Shown here in pieces: positions 40,831-52,394 of a DNA stretch of 64,000 bases. Location of the stretch: NCBI GenBank assembly GCA_039090855.1, contig CM077011.1, positions 21,453,001-21,517,000 on the forward strand, written 5' to 3'. This DNA comes from Macrothele yani (Eukaryota > Arthropoda > Arachnida > Araneae > Macrothelidae). The position numbers and the translations under genes were made by a program. How positions within the stretch are numbered: the stretch's first letter is position 1; each line of letters starts with the position of its first letter. Below the pieces are notes generated by a model, which saw nothing but the letters and a program-made list of their open reading frames with translations, searched no databases and was not told the origin of the DNA.

Positions 40831-41670
40831 TGTCCGTCCGTCTGTCTGTCTGTCTGTCGGCACGATAACTAGCGTAAAAATGATTCTATTTCGATGAAAT
40901 TTTAGTATGTGGTAGGGGACCACCTTGGCACAACCCTATTGAAAATGGGACCAGTGGGTTCAAAGGTCACGACATAGGAACGGGATCCATTCTATTGTCC
41001 GTATGCCTCATAACTTGCATAAATATATGGTTCGATTTCAATGAAATTTTAGTATGTGGTAGAGGATCGCCTGGAACGAACCCTGTTGAAAACGGGTGAC
41101 GTGGGGTCAAAGGTGAGGACATAGGAGTGGGATGCATTTCGTTGCCCTTATGCGTCATAACTTGCGTAAAAATGGTTCGATATCGATGAAATTTTTTTTA
41201 GTATGTGGTAGGGGACCATCTCGGGACGAGTCCTATTGAAAACGGATGAAATGGAGTCAAAGGTCACGACATAGGAGAGAGATGCATTCCGTTGCCCTTA
41301 TGCGTCATAACTTGCAAAAATATAGTTTGATTTCAATGAAATTTTAGTATGTCTTAGGGACCACCTGGGGACGAACCCTAGTGAAAATGGGTAAGTGGGG
41401 TCAAAGGTCAGGACATAGGATCGGGATTAATTCCATCGCCCTTATGAGTTATAACTTGCGTAGAAAACCTTCGATTGGGACAGAACTTTATCATGTTGTC
41501 CCGGAAGTATACTTTACCGGTTCTGTTGGATATCATCGAAATGGGGTCAAAGGTCAGGACACAGAAGCGAGATTTGTTCTACAGTTATCTTCTTCACAAC
41601 TTGAGTAATGATTGCAGGTATGTTGGAAAGCACATCATAATCAATGCATTGCATGATTTTACAAACTTTT
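40831..41670 (+). repeat. ~147-bp tandem array carrying a DR1-like GGGGTCAAAGGTCA block
   Basis: A (GTCT)n run (40831-40861) precedes about five units. The block GGGGTCAAAGGTCA or a close variant starts at 40956, 41103, 41253, 41397 and 41543 (intervals 147, 150, 144, 146). Units also share ATGAAATTTTAGTATGTGGT and TTGCCCTTATGCGTCATAAC. The last unit continues in a segment homologous to 55975-56150. No credible ORF, although short frames cross units. Confidence 0.85.
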
Positions 41671-42166
41671 TAAGAGATGAAGAAAACCCCGTTAAAGGTT
41701 TAGGCCCTCATCAACCAAATATTTCCTTGGTGCAAAAGCATAAGAATCAGTCTTGAAATTTGAATGTGGAATTACAGCAAAATATTCGGGTTGACGGGAG
41801 GCGAAAGCAAACCTAATTTGCTTTGTTTCTACTGTTTTTTTATGTTATACAGCACTTCATAAATGCAAATCAAATTTCTATTTCATTCAATGTGGTTAAT
41901 GTATAATTTCAGTAGGTGGCGTTCGGAAACCTCACAACACACTGAAATTATTTTTCACAGTACGGAAAATGGTTGAGTATAATTTAAAAAATCTTTAACC
42001 CCGGATAAATTTAAGTCACCCTGTTTCTCACGCTACCTTTTTGCGAAATATAATTTGCTCAGAAGTAAACAATAGTACAAGTGTTCAAAATGCTCTGCTT
42101 ACAAGCCAAACATTACAAATCAAACTAGGCAGAAAACATATTCGTACCATCGCATTATATCATATA
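41671..42166. other. Intergenic, no recognised content
   Basis: AT-rich; nothing supportable. Confidence 0.4.
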
Positions 42167-43014
42167 CAGGGTGTTTCGAAATTAATGGAACAAACTTTAA
42201 GGGGTGATAGAACATACCGAAAGAAGCACTTTTCGCCATAGAATGCATGGTCGCAAGCTACTCGGTTGGGCGCTAGAGGGCGCTTTCCGTTTTCCCACAT
42301 ACGCTGTCTTTCGCAACGCAAAGACCTATCTCTTTACCGGAACGTCTGGTTGGGAGGACGTACCTTATTTTCCTTCAACAAGCCTTGCCCGAACTGATCC
42401 AGCATGTACCAGCAGCCGTCCGCCGTAAATGTGATTCTCGCATGATGGCGCGCCAGCTCATTTCAGCTTTCAGGTGCATGATTACTTGAACGCCACATTT
42501 CCAGGCCAATGGATTGGCCGAGGTGGACCCATCTCTTGGTCCCCACGATCACCAGATCTGTCCCCTCTGGATTTCTTTTTATGGGGACATCTTAAGTCCG
42601 TAACGTACGACACTCCCATTGATTCCAATGAGGAACTAGTTGCCACACTTTCAGTCGCTGCTGCAGCTGTTCGGGAAATGCCTGGTATTTTCCACAACAT
42701 ACGGGCATATTTACGTCGACGATGCGAATCGTGTATCAGGAGTGGTTGTCGCGCTTTTGAGCAGCTTTTGTAAATTAGATTAATTTCAGTATTTATTTAT
42801 TAATGTTTGCAAATTTCATGTAATTTTGTGATGTCACGTTTTTTCGTCTGCAATAAAGCTTTGTTTTGATTTGTTGTGTCATTTTTGTTTTTGCGAAGAG
42901 CCCTCCAGCGCCTAACCGCGTAACTTGGGACCATGCATTCTATGACGAAAAGTGCTTGTTTTGGTGTGTTCTATCACCCCTTAAAGATTGTTCCAATAGT
43001 TTTGAAACACCCTG
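42167..43014 (+). mobile_element. Non-autonomous mariner-like element with ~115-bp inverted ends
   Basis: 848 bp, bounded by TA. The left end CAGGGTGTTTCGAAATTAAT and right end (minus strand CAGGGTGTTTCAAAACTATT) stay alignable for ~115 bp, up to the GCGCTAGAGGGCGCT / GCGCTGGAGGGCTCT block. The interior keeps only the C-terminal part of a transposase, so it is an internal deletion derivative. Confidence 0.88.
42474..42773 (+). CDS. C-terminal transposase fragment (mariner-like)
   Basis: 99-aa open frame: DYLNATFPGQWIGRGGPISW, RSPDLSPLDFFLWGHLKSVT (the third catalytic residue region, PDLSPLDFFLWG), then a helical C-terminal tail ending AFEQLL. The same tail is common in arthropod mariner-like transposases that carry a long N-terminal DNA-binding part. 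The N-terminus and the first two catalytic boxes are deleted; the first residues belong to the segment joined by the deletion. It cannot be a functional transposase, but the frame is undamaged, suggesting a recent deletion derivative. Confidence 0.8.
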   Translation: MHDYLNATFPGQWIGRGGPISWSPRSPDLSPLDFFLWGHLKSVTYDTPIDSNEELVATLSVAAAAVREMPGIFHNIRAYLRRRCESCIRSGCRAFEQLL

Positions 43015-44431
43015 TACAAAAGTTTTGAAGCGTGAGAGAAATTCTCATAACGCGATCAACGAAGGGTTAAGGAAGGAAAACAGTATTTATGTATATATGT
43101 CTTATATTATAAGTTAGATAAATCTAAAATTACGGGTTATTTGTTCCTTTGTTGGAAAGCGTTCCAGATTTTACAATAATATTTAACATTTTGAAGTGTC
43201 TTTGTACTTTTTTTTTACATTTACCTGTTTTATGAGATGATCCCATGAAAAAACGTATAACTGGGTTCAACTGTATGTTCATTCTGTAGAAAGAAGTCCA
43301 TTACATGTATTCCGTGTTGTGTAGTTCTAAGAAATACATTATACATTGTGCTGCGTGATATGTACTTCAAAGACGGAATTTTGTGTGATATACATGGTAT
43401 GTGACGCTTAGACAACTGAACCTCAATGCCAAAACATAGTTGAAAAATAAAAATAAAAAAACAAAATCCAAAACGAAAGAACAAAAGGAACTAAAAGCAA
43501 TCGAAGATGCGATCTAAGAAGGGAATCTAATCTGTAGTCTGAGGCGAGCACAGGAGACGTGGATCAAACGTGAATCTCGCGGATTTAAAAGTTTACGTTA
43601 TATAAAAGAAGAAAGGTTTAAAACAGAAATTTCGAAGCAAGTAGCCATCTGTTTGTGACGATCGGACAACAGGTCTTGTAGGCTTACCTCAAAGGATGCT
43701 GGGAAAGTTAGCTGGTCGCCATGGCAACCCAAGTATCCTTTCTACACATGGCTCCTCGAAGAACTGCAAAGATAGAAAGAGAAAAAGAATATGAGTGACA
43801 TACAGTGAAAAGTGCTTTTCAGAGCGCATGAGTTTTAGCAATGGATAAAAGTTTTCTTGTCGACTCAGCTTGTTAGCTGAAGGTTTGGGACTGGACAGTT
43901 ATATTTTATGCACAGAGAGGAGCACTTTACTTAATGGTGTTCCTTTCAAAATCCTCACCGGAAGGATTTTTAGCAGACAGACAGTTTCTATGAAATGCAT
44001 TGAATGAGTCTAGGCACTGTCTTCGCCACTCTCAGCCGGAAAAAGCTGCAAAAAATATTTGATTCACTGGTGGATAAAACTTCCTTTGAAAAGACGCGGG
44101 ATAAGGTTTTTTCGCTTGAACGTGTAACAGTATGTCCGAAAACGACTTCCGAAATTTCGCTTCAATTCATGCCTTTTTTTTACTAGATGCAATACAATTA
44201 CACGACATTTTAGACGCGCCTTTCCACTCGTTAATGCCCAAATCTTACGCTAATATCAGAGCTAAGAAAACAGAAAAAACGATGTTCGTCAGCAAAAAAA
44301 CTATTTACATTTCCGAGTTTAACAATATTTGGCTAAAACATAGAATTACTTTGAAAAATTTAATATCAACTTTTCCTGTCAAAACATTTGAAGCATTCTT
44401 CGGCAATAAATTCAAAATAAACCTTTTTTTA
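43015..44431. other. Intergenic, no recognised genes
   Basis: AT-rich. ORFs up to 104 aa (44132-44446) without recognisable domains. Confidence 0.45.
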
Positions 44432-44500
44432 AGGCTAGACGTTTAACAATCACCGCGTTCCATTCTAGAGGCTATAACAAGTCGTCTGACCTAAAGACCT
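44432..44500 (-). mobile_element. SINE1 3' fragment, degenerate
   Basis: GACGTTTAACAATCACCGCG ... GGCTATAACAAGTCGTCTGA matches the reverse of the SINE1 3' end. Confidence 0.55.
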
Positions 44501-45354
44501 TTAAGATACATAGACTTGAAAACCGTAAGTTAGCCAACCGTGAGACATTTGAAGTTCAACGTTGTACGGCAAGAATCTGTCATATCTCGTTGTTTCCTAA
44601 AGGCGTTCGCGTGTTTATATCAGTTACATCCACGTTTTATGCATATAACCGGTAAGATTATTATTTTTGTAGTCATAATAGTATGCATGTATTGTTAAGT
44701 ATTTCAGAAAATAAAACAGCCACATTTAATGAAATAAGCTAATTTACAATTGGACAAAACTTTTTAATGAGCTACAAATTTTTCAATTTAAACAATTCTC
44801 TTTACCGAAACTTTTAATCCCAGAGATTTGAAATCATCTAAATTCTAAATTACGTGAAGAGGGCGTTTCTTTCTATCATATTTAATTTGATTTCTTTTTT
44901 TCCCGTTGAATAGCTGTTACAAACTCAAAATACTGCGGTGAAAACCTCCAATTTTGAGTTTTCTTCTGAAAAAACTTCTCTAAAGTATAAACAAATGGCC
45001 ACATTAAAATGATTTTGGACATTACTTAGAGTGTGAAACACCAATTCCATGCAACAAGGTCACGCCGTTTGCAAGCAGCTGAAGCGGAAATATGCTTTAC
45101 ACGTAGGACGAACTACGTTTTACCCCAAAATCACGATAATGATGTTTTCTTTAATCGTAAGTTAAAAGGTGCAAAATCCAATCTATCCCCTATCGAAAAA
45201 AATGTGCAGTATTATAACAACGTAAAATTCCTTCTTTCGCTCAGGTAAAAGAGCTTAATTAACGTTGTTTACGTAGAAAACATGCCATTTTGCTGTACAA
45301 GCTCTGCGATCAAATTGTCGCTAGCTGGTGCCACTCATTTACACAAGAACGTCA
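44501..45354. other. Intergenic, no recognised content
   Basis: AT-rich; nothing supportable. Confidence 0.4.
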
Positions 45355-45554
45355 AGTCTATGCACCTTAAAGGTCTGTGGTCTGACCCTAGATGCACCTT
45401 AAAGGTGTTTGGTCTGACCCTAGATGCACCTTAAAGGTCTTTGGTCTGACACTAGAAGCACCTTAAAGGTCTTTGGTCTGACCCTAGATGCACCTTGAAG
45501 GTCTTTGGTCTGACCCTGGATGCACCTTAAAGGTCATTGGTCTGACCCTAGATG
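45355..45554 (+). repeat. 38-bp minisatellite, ~5 units
   Basis: Units of GATGCACCTTAAAGGTCTTTGG + TCTGACCCTA, five near-identical copies with single-base differences. Followed directly by SINE1 sequence (GGTTTCAGGGAAGGGAGAGA). Confidence 0.92.
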
Positions 45555-45660
45555 GTTTCAGGGAAGGGAGAGAGCCAGTGCCGTAAGATCAAAAAACCCT
45601 ACGCGGCATTCCGGGATCGAACCAAGGCCCAATCCGACGAACGGTTCGCTAAATAAACTT
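45555..45660 (-). mobile_element. SINE1 fragment adjoining the minisatellite
   Basis: Contains CAGGGAAGGGAGAGAGCC, GTGCCGTAAGA and a decayed B box (GGGATCGAACC). The 3' portion is replaced by the 38-bp units. Confidence 0.75.
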
Positions 45661-46079
45661 CAGTCGAACTGTTTAATCTTCATTTTGTCACTGATATACT
45701 AGTTTCCTCTTCAGCTTCACCATTTGGATTGTGTACATTAAAATCTCCTTTAACGGAACTAAAATGACAGATGACGATAAAGCTCAGACAGCATAGCAGA
45801 ATTCGAACAATATATTTGGAGTAACAGATTATTTTTCTCACCTACTATTGTGTATAGAAGACCGTTGTCGTTTCGAACCATCTTTTAGAGACGGACGATT
45901 GGTCAGAAACCAGAGCCTCAGGCCTCTCAGCCAACGGAGCAAAGAATTTAGTTGCAAAGGCTTTATTTCACTTAGTCAGACCAGCTCGACAAATGGTCAG
46001 GTATATTCATTTTGTCTTTGCCGTCCTTTTAGAATCTCCCAGTTATCGTTTTTTGTTTTTGTGTTGTTGTGTTTTATTT

Positions 46080-46205
46080 CGGAACTAAGTGACCACCGTC
46101 AGCTACTTAAGAAGCTATAAGCAGGCACACTTCACTAAATTTAAGGCATCTGATTACAGGGAAGGAATACTCGAAACGGTTTCCCATTCGGACGAACGGT
46201 TATCC
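46080..46205 (-). mobile_element. SINE1 copy, strongly diverged
   Basis: GTGACCACCGTCAGCTACTT, GCTATAAGCAGGC, TACAGGGAAGG and TTCGGACGAACGGT keep the order of a minus-strand SINE1. Confidence 0.65.
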
Positions 46206-46408
46206 AAATAAACTTCATTCGTATCTGCATTCAAACTTCAGTTTTCAACATATTGCAATTCCAGAGCAGTTAGGTCATTTATTCGGATAAATAACTTACA
46301 CGTGTAGAACAAGTCAGTACGTAGCAGCACCGCCTTTGGCTCGGATACAAGCGGGTTTCCGGCGTGGCATTAACGCATACAGTTTACGAATACCGCCCTG
46401 AGCTTTTT

Positions 46409-46573
46409 TCGTTTGATTGGAGATTTATCGACCACCATAAGCAACTCAATGGGCTATAAACAGTCGCCCGTCCCTAATTTAGGGTCACTGACCCCAGGGA
46501 AGGGAGAGAGCCTAAGTCAAACACAACAGCCATGCCCCATTTTCGGACGAATGATCAGAAGCCACCGCATAGA
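46409..46573 (-). mobile_element. SINE1 copy, B-box region lost
   Basis: Body intact (CGCCCGTCCCTAATTTAGGG), but the stretch with the B box is deleted (CATGCCCCATTTTCGGACGA). Flanks share CCTGAG. Confidence 0.85.
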
Positions 46574-46656
46574 CCCCTGAGGTATAGAATGACAGATGAT
46601 GTCCAAATTTTACGCTTGTTCGCCGACCTTCCGGGATTAGCGTAGGTGGTGTTCCA

Positions 46657-47013
46657 TCATGTCCCAAATATGTTACATTGGTCAGAAGTTGGGAAATCGG
46701 GCTGGCCATGGAAGAGTGTCAACATTACCAAGGCAGGCGTGTAAAAGCTGTGCCCTGTGTTGCCAGCCATTATTTTGTTGGGAAATTTCTGGGTGATGCT
46801 GCAATAGGAATGGCAACACAACAGGTCGTAGAATGTCCTCGACGTACCCTTCAGCCTTGAGAGTGTGGAACGGAGGAATACCATGGTTTGCCCATCCGTC
46901 GTTGAACATGGCCGGCCAGACATTGTCCCGGTGTGAGAGCCGTGTCCTGGTCCACGATAAAGGCAAGTTCCGTGCACCGGCCGAGCAAGTGCAAACCGTG
47001 ACTCATAACTCAA
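46657..47013 (-). pseudogene. Tc1 family G transposase
   Basis: The first catalytic box reads SYESRFALARPVHG (Tc1 form SDESRFALxR; Asp replaced by Tyr). In the overlapping frame 46966-46682 the later part reads YVEDILRPVVLPFLLQHH, then a decayed second box (SQQNNGWQHRAQLLH, Asp lost) and VDTLPWPARFPNF, after which the third-box form HIWDMMEHHL is readable near 46640-46610. Multiple lost acidic residues and frame changes, so long dead. The N-terminal part (47400-47077) is only faintly readable. Confidence 0.7.
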
Positions 47014-47742
47014 GACAACACGACACCACTGTACACTATCCCACGTTGATCGGGCTCGACGCCATTGGAACTGGTGTCAGCGATGCTCGCTGGGCAGTGT
47101 AAGCAGCGGACTGTTCTCGTGGAATGTACTCCTCGTGCCGCAAGTCGCCTGGCAACGGTCCACATGCGCACTTCCGTACCTGTAGACGGCGCAACATGGC
47201 CACGGATAGTTGAAAGCGACGAAATAGATTATGTTCGTGTGGCTCTCACAAAGGCTCCATTTTCGCGTTATGTAGTTTTCCTCGGCCGTCCACTGCCCGC
47301 GTGCCACTGGGTTGTGCCCTCCTCGACCCATTGGCGCAAGTATCGTTCGATTGCCGCATCCCATGGAAACAAATCCTTGGCGATACGGTGACTGGAACAA
47401 CCGTACTATCTGAGCCCAACTATACGTTCCCTCTCGAACTCGCTCAACTGCTCATATTGTGCATGGATCCAACGTCGATGCGCCCTCACACCCGTGGCTA
47501 TTAATGCAACCGCAATCCGCTGTCACAATTGCTCCTGAGTGCGATCTTTGATTTTGATATACTCTCCTTAATGCGCGTTTCCCATGCCCTGTCGCGGGCC
47601 GATATTCGGCAGTGAAATACATGAGTGCGGAGCTTCATCAGGACCCAACTACCGATGTTATATTTTTGGCAAAGATTGTATTTCTGCTGCACCCTATTGT
47701 ATGCCTTTTGTTGTGTAATATGGATTTATTACTGGGATATAC

Positions 47743-48270
47743 ACATACCGGCCACTCAATTAGAAACATTTATTCAATGCCGGGTTGGAGCTTGAATGAC
47801 CAATGCCGTTTGAGATAGATTCCACAAGGTGTTGCAGTGTTTCTACACCTACAGCATACCAGGCGCTAACCAAACAGTCTTAACTTGTGTAGATTTTATG
47901 GAAGACTCATTTGCTCCCGGACTAGTTTTGCTAACATGTTCTACACATTTTTAATGGAGTTCTGATCGGGGCTTTCGTAGTGGCTAGAGAAGCTTGTGGA
48001 AGTCGCTATCATGCTAGCTGAACCATGGCTGAAAGCATCTTGCGCGATGGACAGTAACAAAATCATCCATGAAAGAGCCATTACTTGCTGGATAAAACGG
48101 CAGCATTGGATAATGGACTTGATCGGCAAAGATGTTGAAATACAATCACTGGAGGACACATGGCATATCAGTAATATCAAGGCCCACGTTCTGTACAAAC
48201 CGAAAGCGTCGCGCACCGTGGTACTACCTCCAGAACATTGAGCTGTGTTTAAAAGGCAAGCTGGGTCCAT
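47743..48270 (-). pseudogene. Tc1 family H, 3' end and transposase fragment
   Basis: The left end ACCGGCCACTCAATTAGAAA is terminal-repeat-like. Minus-strand coding remnants include FMDDFVTVHRARCFQPWFS (second Asp box, FQDDNAPxHxA type) and HDSDFHKLLWP followed by a decayed PRSELH box (~48100-47930), in different frames. No N-terminal half is present. Confidence 0.6.
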
Positions 48271-48348
48271 TGATTCAGGGGACTAGGTCCATTGATTCAT
48301 GGGGCTAGGTTCATTGATTCATAGGGCTAGGTCAATTGATTCATGGGA
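48256..48348 (+). repeat. 23-bp minisatellite, ~4 units
   Basis: GGTCCATTGATTCATGGGGCTA-type units repeated about four times with a few substitutions. Confidence 0.88.
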
Positions 48349-49569
48349 TTCCCGTCAAACTGTCTGCCTACCGTCGGTAGGGTAATGTGTGTACCTTGAC
48401 TCTTTGGACCTCATGACTTTTTACCAATCTTCCAGTGTCCAGTCACAGTGTGTCTAACACCACTGCAGACGAAGTTTCCTGTTCTTCGCAAAATTCAAGA
48501 GCTTCCGTGCGGGCATGCGATGGACAATAACGATTCTTTTCAATTCCCTGCGCATATTTAGGTGAGATATTGGTTAGAAACAGCCTTCATTGTCTGATTC
48601 TGTCAATCGCGGCAAAAAGGGAGCCCTGTTTTTTCATGCAAGCATTCTCAGAAGAATGTGATCTCGTTTATGATAGATTGCCATCGCGCCACAATTAACA
48701 TCTTAGATAGGCAATGTGGGTTACTTTCCCAGTGATTAAAGACCCGGAATACTCACCTTTTGATTAGCCCTTTATCGAACTACAATTAGCAATTTTTCGA
48801 ACTCCGAAAGATCTATTCTTTTTCCCATTGAGATCAATACTACTGGCAATAACTGACAATAAGCAGTCTTAAATAGTTACCTAGATCACGAGGTGATGCA
48901 CGTGACCACGTATTTTGCATATATGCTGCGTATATTTTGCATATATCACGTGGATATGCATGAAGGTTTCTAATTCAATGACCGGTGTATGCACATAGCA
49001 AGCCTTACTGAGAGAAATAAAAGCCATTTTCAATAGCTTTCAGCCATTTGTCATTGACGTGGTCGAATTATTTAACATCCTTCCTTTCTGAAAGCGTAAA
49101 AGCCCCTGACATTTGTTTTTGACTTCTTTTAAAGTTCTGGATCTCGAACAAAATGATCTACGGGTGTAGAAAGTCGCAAGAAATTCAGTTGGTAATATAC
49201 ACTTAAAAAAAGGAGAGACTATGAAATGCAGTTTTTTAGTTCTTTTAGGGCTTGACATTGTCTTGCTTAAGAAGCATCTGACATCTGTTTAGCAACCCTG
49301 GATATCATTGAAGCGCTTCATATTGCATGCGCTTTTGTTTTCCCGGAGAGAGATCTACATTGATTGCACATCTATTGGGAATCATTAGGAAGGGCAATAC
49401 CTTCTCAAAATTCCAACACAAAACCTTCAAAAGGTCACGATGGCATTTCTCTCACCAGGTAAACTACTTACATTTTAATGCAATTAGTTAGTGAAAATGT
49501 ATATTCTGAAGGATCCTCTTTTTTTTTTACGATTCCGTGAATCAAGTGTCAAATTTATCATCTTTTCTA
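48349..49569. other. Intergenic, no recognised genes
   Basis: No coding homology. A short near-duplicate TTTTGCATATATnnCGTG occurs at 48911-48955. Confidence 0.45.
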
Positions 49570-49965
49570 TCCAATGTTGACGCACTTAAAATGCAACACC
49601 GAGAAGGATTTGAACTGACATGCAAATCTGGGTCAGTGGGATGCCTAAGATATGTGAATTACCAAAGTTCCGCACGAATATACATGTGACCAACATCTGA
49701 GCACGGTTCAAACATGGCTCTCGTAAAGTAAGATGTTTGGCGTTTAGTGTGTTCGTCGAAATACGGTAGATACACCGACGGGACATGTTTTCAATCGACT
49801 GACAGAGAGTTGCCAGAAATTGTCGACTTCCGAGATCTGGGTCTGAACTTACGAGCAATGTCCACTTGGGTACGGCGCACTGTGACCAATATTCAGGTTT
49901 TCATATCAAGCTACGTTACAGAGCACAGGATGACAAAGATGACCTACCACAGCATATGAAGTACG
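49570..49965 (+). pseudogene. Tc1 family I, 5' end with transposase HTH
   Basis: The end region carries AAAATGCAACACCGAGAAGG, the subterminal block shared with family B. The downstream frame reads ELPEIVDFRDLGLNLRAMST + WVRRTVTNIQVF, a Tc1 first HTH (related form: ERGRIVxxRDxGLSxRxIxxRVGR). The sequence breaks off after ~49960. Confidence 0.65.
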
Positions 49966-50636
49966 TTTACTTATCATAAGGTATTATAAATGGACTCCAC
50001 GTTCATTTCTAAGACCCTCCTGCAAAACAGCTTTTAAGCAGGTATGATCATGTACGTATGTATCCAAATGATTCGGCATTTACATGACGATTGGTCGGCG
50101 GACAAAACGCACATCCCGGAACCCTCAGTTACCGCCACATCAAAAGTCAGAAACGATTCAGACAGAAAAAAAGCTGGTCCGAGGAATGGAGGAACTCGCT
50201 TATCACAAAGGAGTACCAGATTCAACTTTGCCTGCCGGATTGATGAGTTTCCATACTGTGCTACCTTTATTAACGACTTCCAAAGGAGACTCACATCAGA
50301 TGTCTTATAACTCTCCAACGTGGTAAAGGGGTATGGATATGATAGAGAGGCAGGGCATATGTTGTCCTTATTATTGACGTGTTTATGTCAGAGACTTATC
50401 AGTGTTATCGTCAATTCAGTTATTCAACATTCCCTCTCCTTCACGCTGGTAACGATCCGGATCACGGTCATGTGCACACTGTTCTTATTATAAGCGGCAC
50501 GTTCCAAGTCGATGAACAGTGGTTCCCAAATTCGCAGTATTTGTAGCTGATCGGGCATGTGAAGGGTATAACGGATACCTAACTCCGCTGCATTCATTTA
50601 GCAGCGTATCTGCAATAGTTGCTTGCTCAGTTGGTT
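49966..50636. other. Intergenic, no recognised genes
   Basis: ORFs of 80-94 aa on both strands at 50034-50326 overlap each other and show no domain. Confidence 0.4.
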
Positions 50637-51095
50637 ACTGCTTGGAATACGATACCTCAACGTACCCCTTAAGATCTCATACTGGTTAGAATGCCATACC
50701 ACAGCAAACCATTAACGAACTCAGGCTGCTTCAAATGCCATACCCCAGCGCACCATTCATGATCACATGCTCCTTCTAATGCTAAACCCCAAAGCACCAT
50801 TCATATTCTCATGCTGCTTAGAATGCCATACCACAAAGCACCATTACATGAGCCTACAAACCATGAGGCATAGCGAATGCTATATCCCTGCCCATCATTC
50901 ATGATATCATGCTCCTTCGAATTCCAAGTCCAAGCGCACCATTCATGATCTCATTCGGCTTTGAATGCCATATTCCAATGCACCACTGCGGATTTCATGC
51001 TGCTTGGAAAATTGTACCCCAACGCACCATTGATGATGTCATGATACTTGGAATACCATACCACAAAGCACCATTAATGGTCTATTAACGCCATA
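50637..51095 (+). repeat. 44-bp degenerate minisatellite, ~10 units
   Basis: Units of the form GAATGCCATACCCCAAnGCA + CCATTCATGATnTCATGCTGCTT recur about every 44 bp, with 15-25% divergence. Confidence 0.9.
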
Positions 51096-51098
51096 CCT

Positions 51099-51219
51099 CA
51101 TGGTTTGCATGCTTATTTAACTAATGGTTTGCATGCTTATTTAACTAATGGTTTGCATGCTTATTTAACTAATGGTTTGCATGCTTATTTAACTAATGGT
51201 TTGCATGCTTATTTAACTA
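51099..51219 (+). repeat. 24-bp minisatellite, five identical units
   Basis: ATGGTTTGCATGCTTATTTA + ACTA repeated five times with no difference, so young. It contains the octamer-like ATTTGCAT-related TTTGCATG in each unit. Confidence 0.95.
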
Positions 51220-52394
51220 TTACGGTAGTGAATAATCCAGCATAACGGTTATTGACTCAAAAATAATGTCTCTTTGAAATTACTCTGTTTTTAATTGATT
51301 TATTTCAAATCTGTATATACATTATCTTTTAAGTCGTTAAATGATTAATTTTTATTCATGTCTCCTTTGAAATAAGAGAAATACCAGTAGCATAGTTTTA
51401 ATCATTTTGTTGCATACCTGGATACATTTATCTTTCAAATTAAACTTTTCATCCTCGGACTGCAGTGACGGGAACGGTCGATAAGGGAGTCTTCCCTTTG
51501 TCTTATTTATTACTTCTGTTAAATCTTTTCCTACTTCTTCATTTGAATGTTAAGAACTCTTTGATCCGCTTGAAGTATTCTTCAGGTTAATACGGCTCTA
51601 AGAAGGTAAAGAGTCTGACACACCTAATTTATTCCGTGAAAAAAAAAAGCACCATCATTTTCGAATGGCTTACCTTGGCTGATGCCCAAGAAAGATTCTA
51701 CTAATAAATAAGGTGAGATAACACGTACGCACGAACGGATGAAACAGAAAAAATCCGGAAGACAACAATTATGCCAATCAGCAAAGTTTCATGCTACTCC
51801 TAGAACGTGAGCTTCGAGAAATTTTATCTTCGTCCGTGAGGAGTTCAACGATTGCTCGCAGACAAATGATTCCTGAGATTAATAGCCGGGAACAGTCTTG
51901 TTGCAGCGTTCCATCTCAGGTTATTGACAAGAACAACAGCTTTCCTGCCCACTCCACTGCCAACAGTGTACCCCTCCTTTCGCTCTCGTGTAAACACCGT
52001 TATAATTCTTCCGGCTCTTTTCTCATCCTGAAGGCATCTCTTCTCCACTATGAGCTTAGCCGGCATCCATCCAATATTTAGTCTTAAGGAAAGAAGGTAC
52101 AGCCTGAGAAAGTCGACGTTTTATTAATACCAATTTCTACTAGGTAAAATATGATTTCTATGCGAAATAGGTCTAAATCTGGCTCAGAAGAATTATTCAA
52201 TATCTTATAATCAAAAATTATTACCATAGTATAAATTAAGTCCAAAAATTGCATATCACAACGCATTTTTATTTGGAAACGTACGAAAACGTTATAACGG
52301 ATTCTTAGATATTGTAATCAAGATTAGGCTTTACGTAGGATCTGCACATGATATCAATCATACCTAACGCTGTATCAAACATTTCAATGAATCT
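51220..52394. other. Intergenic, no recognised genes
   Basis: AT-rich. The 96-aa ORF at 51791-52081 has no recognisable domain. Confidence 0.45.

Larger units (their letters stand above)
46262..47640 (-). mobile_element. Tc1-type element family G, degraded, with a SINE inside
   Basis: A minus-strand transposase remnant spans this interval. Exact termini not identified. SINE1 interrupts its C-terminal part at 46409-46573. Confidence 0.65.

Noticed and set aside
41381..41756. ORFs crossing the 147-bp array as a repeat protein
   Set aside because: The unit length is not kept to multiples of three and stops occur in every frame in most units.
45355..45554. CRISPR array
   Set aside because: Direct head-to-tail units with no variable spacers, in a eukaryotic context; it is a minisatellite. 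The same applies to 50.6-51.2 kb and 60.8-61.2 kb.
50034..50326. Overlapping ORFs on both strands near 50.1 kb
   Set aside because: Mutually overlapping, short, and without any recognisable motif.
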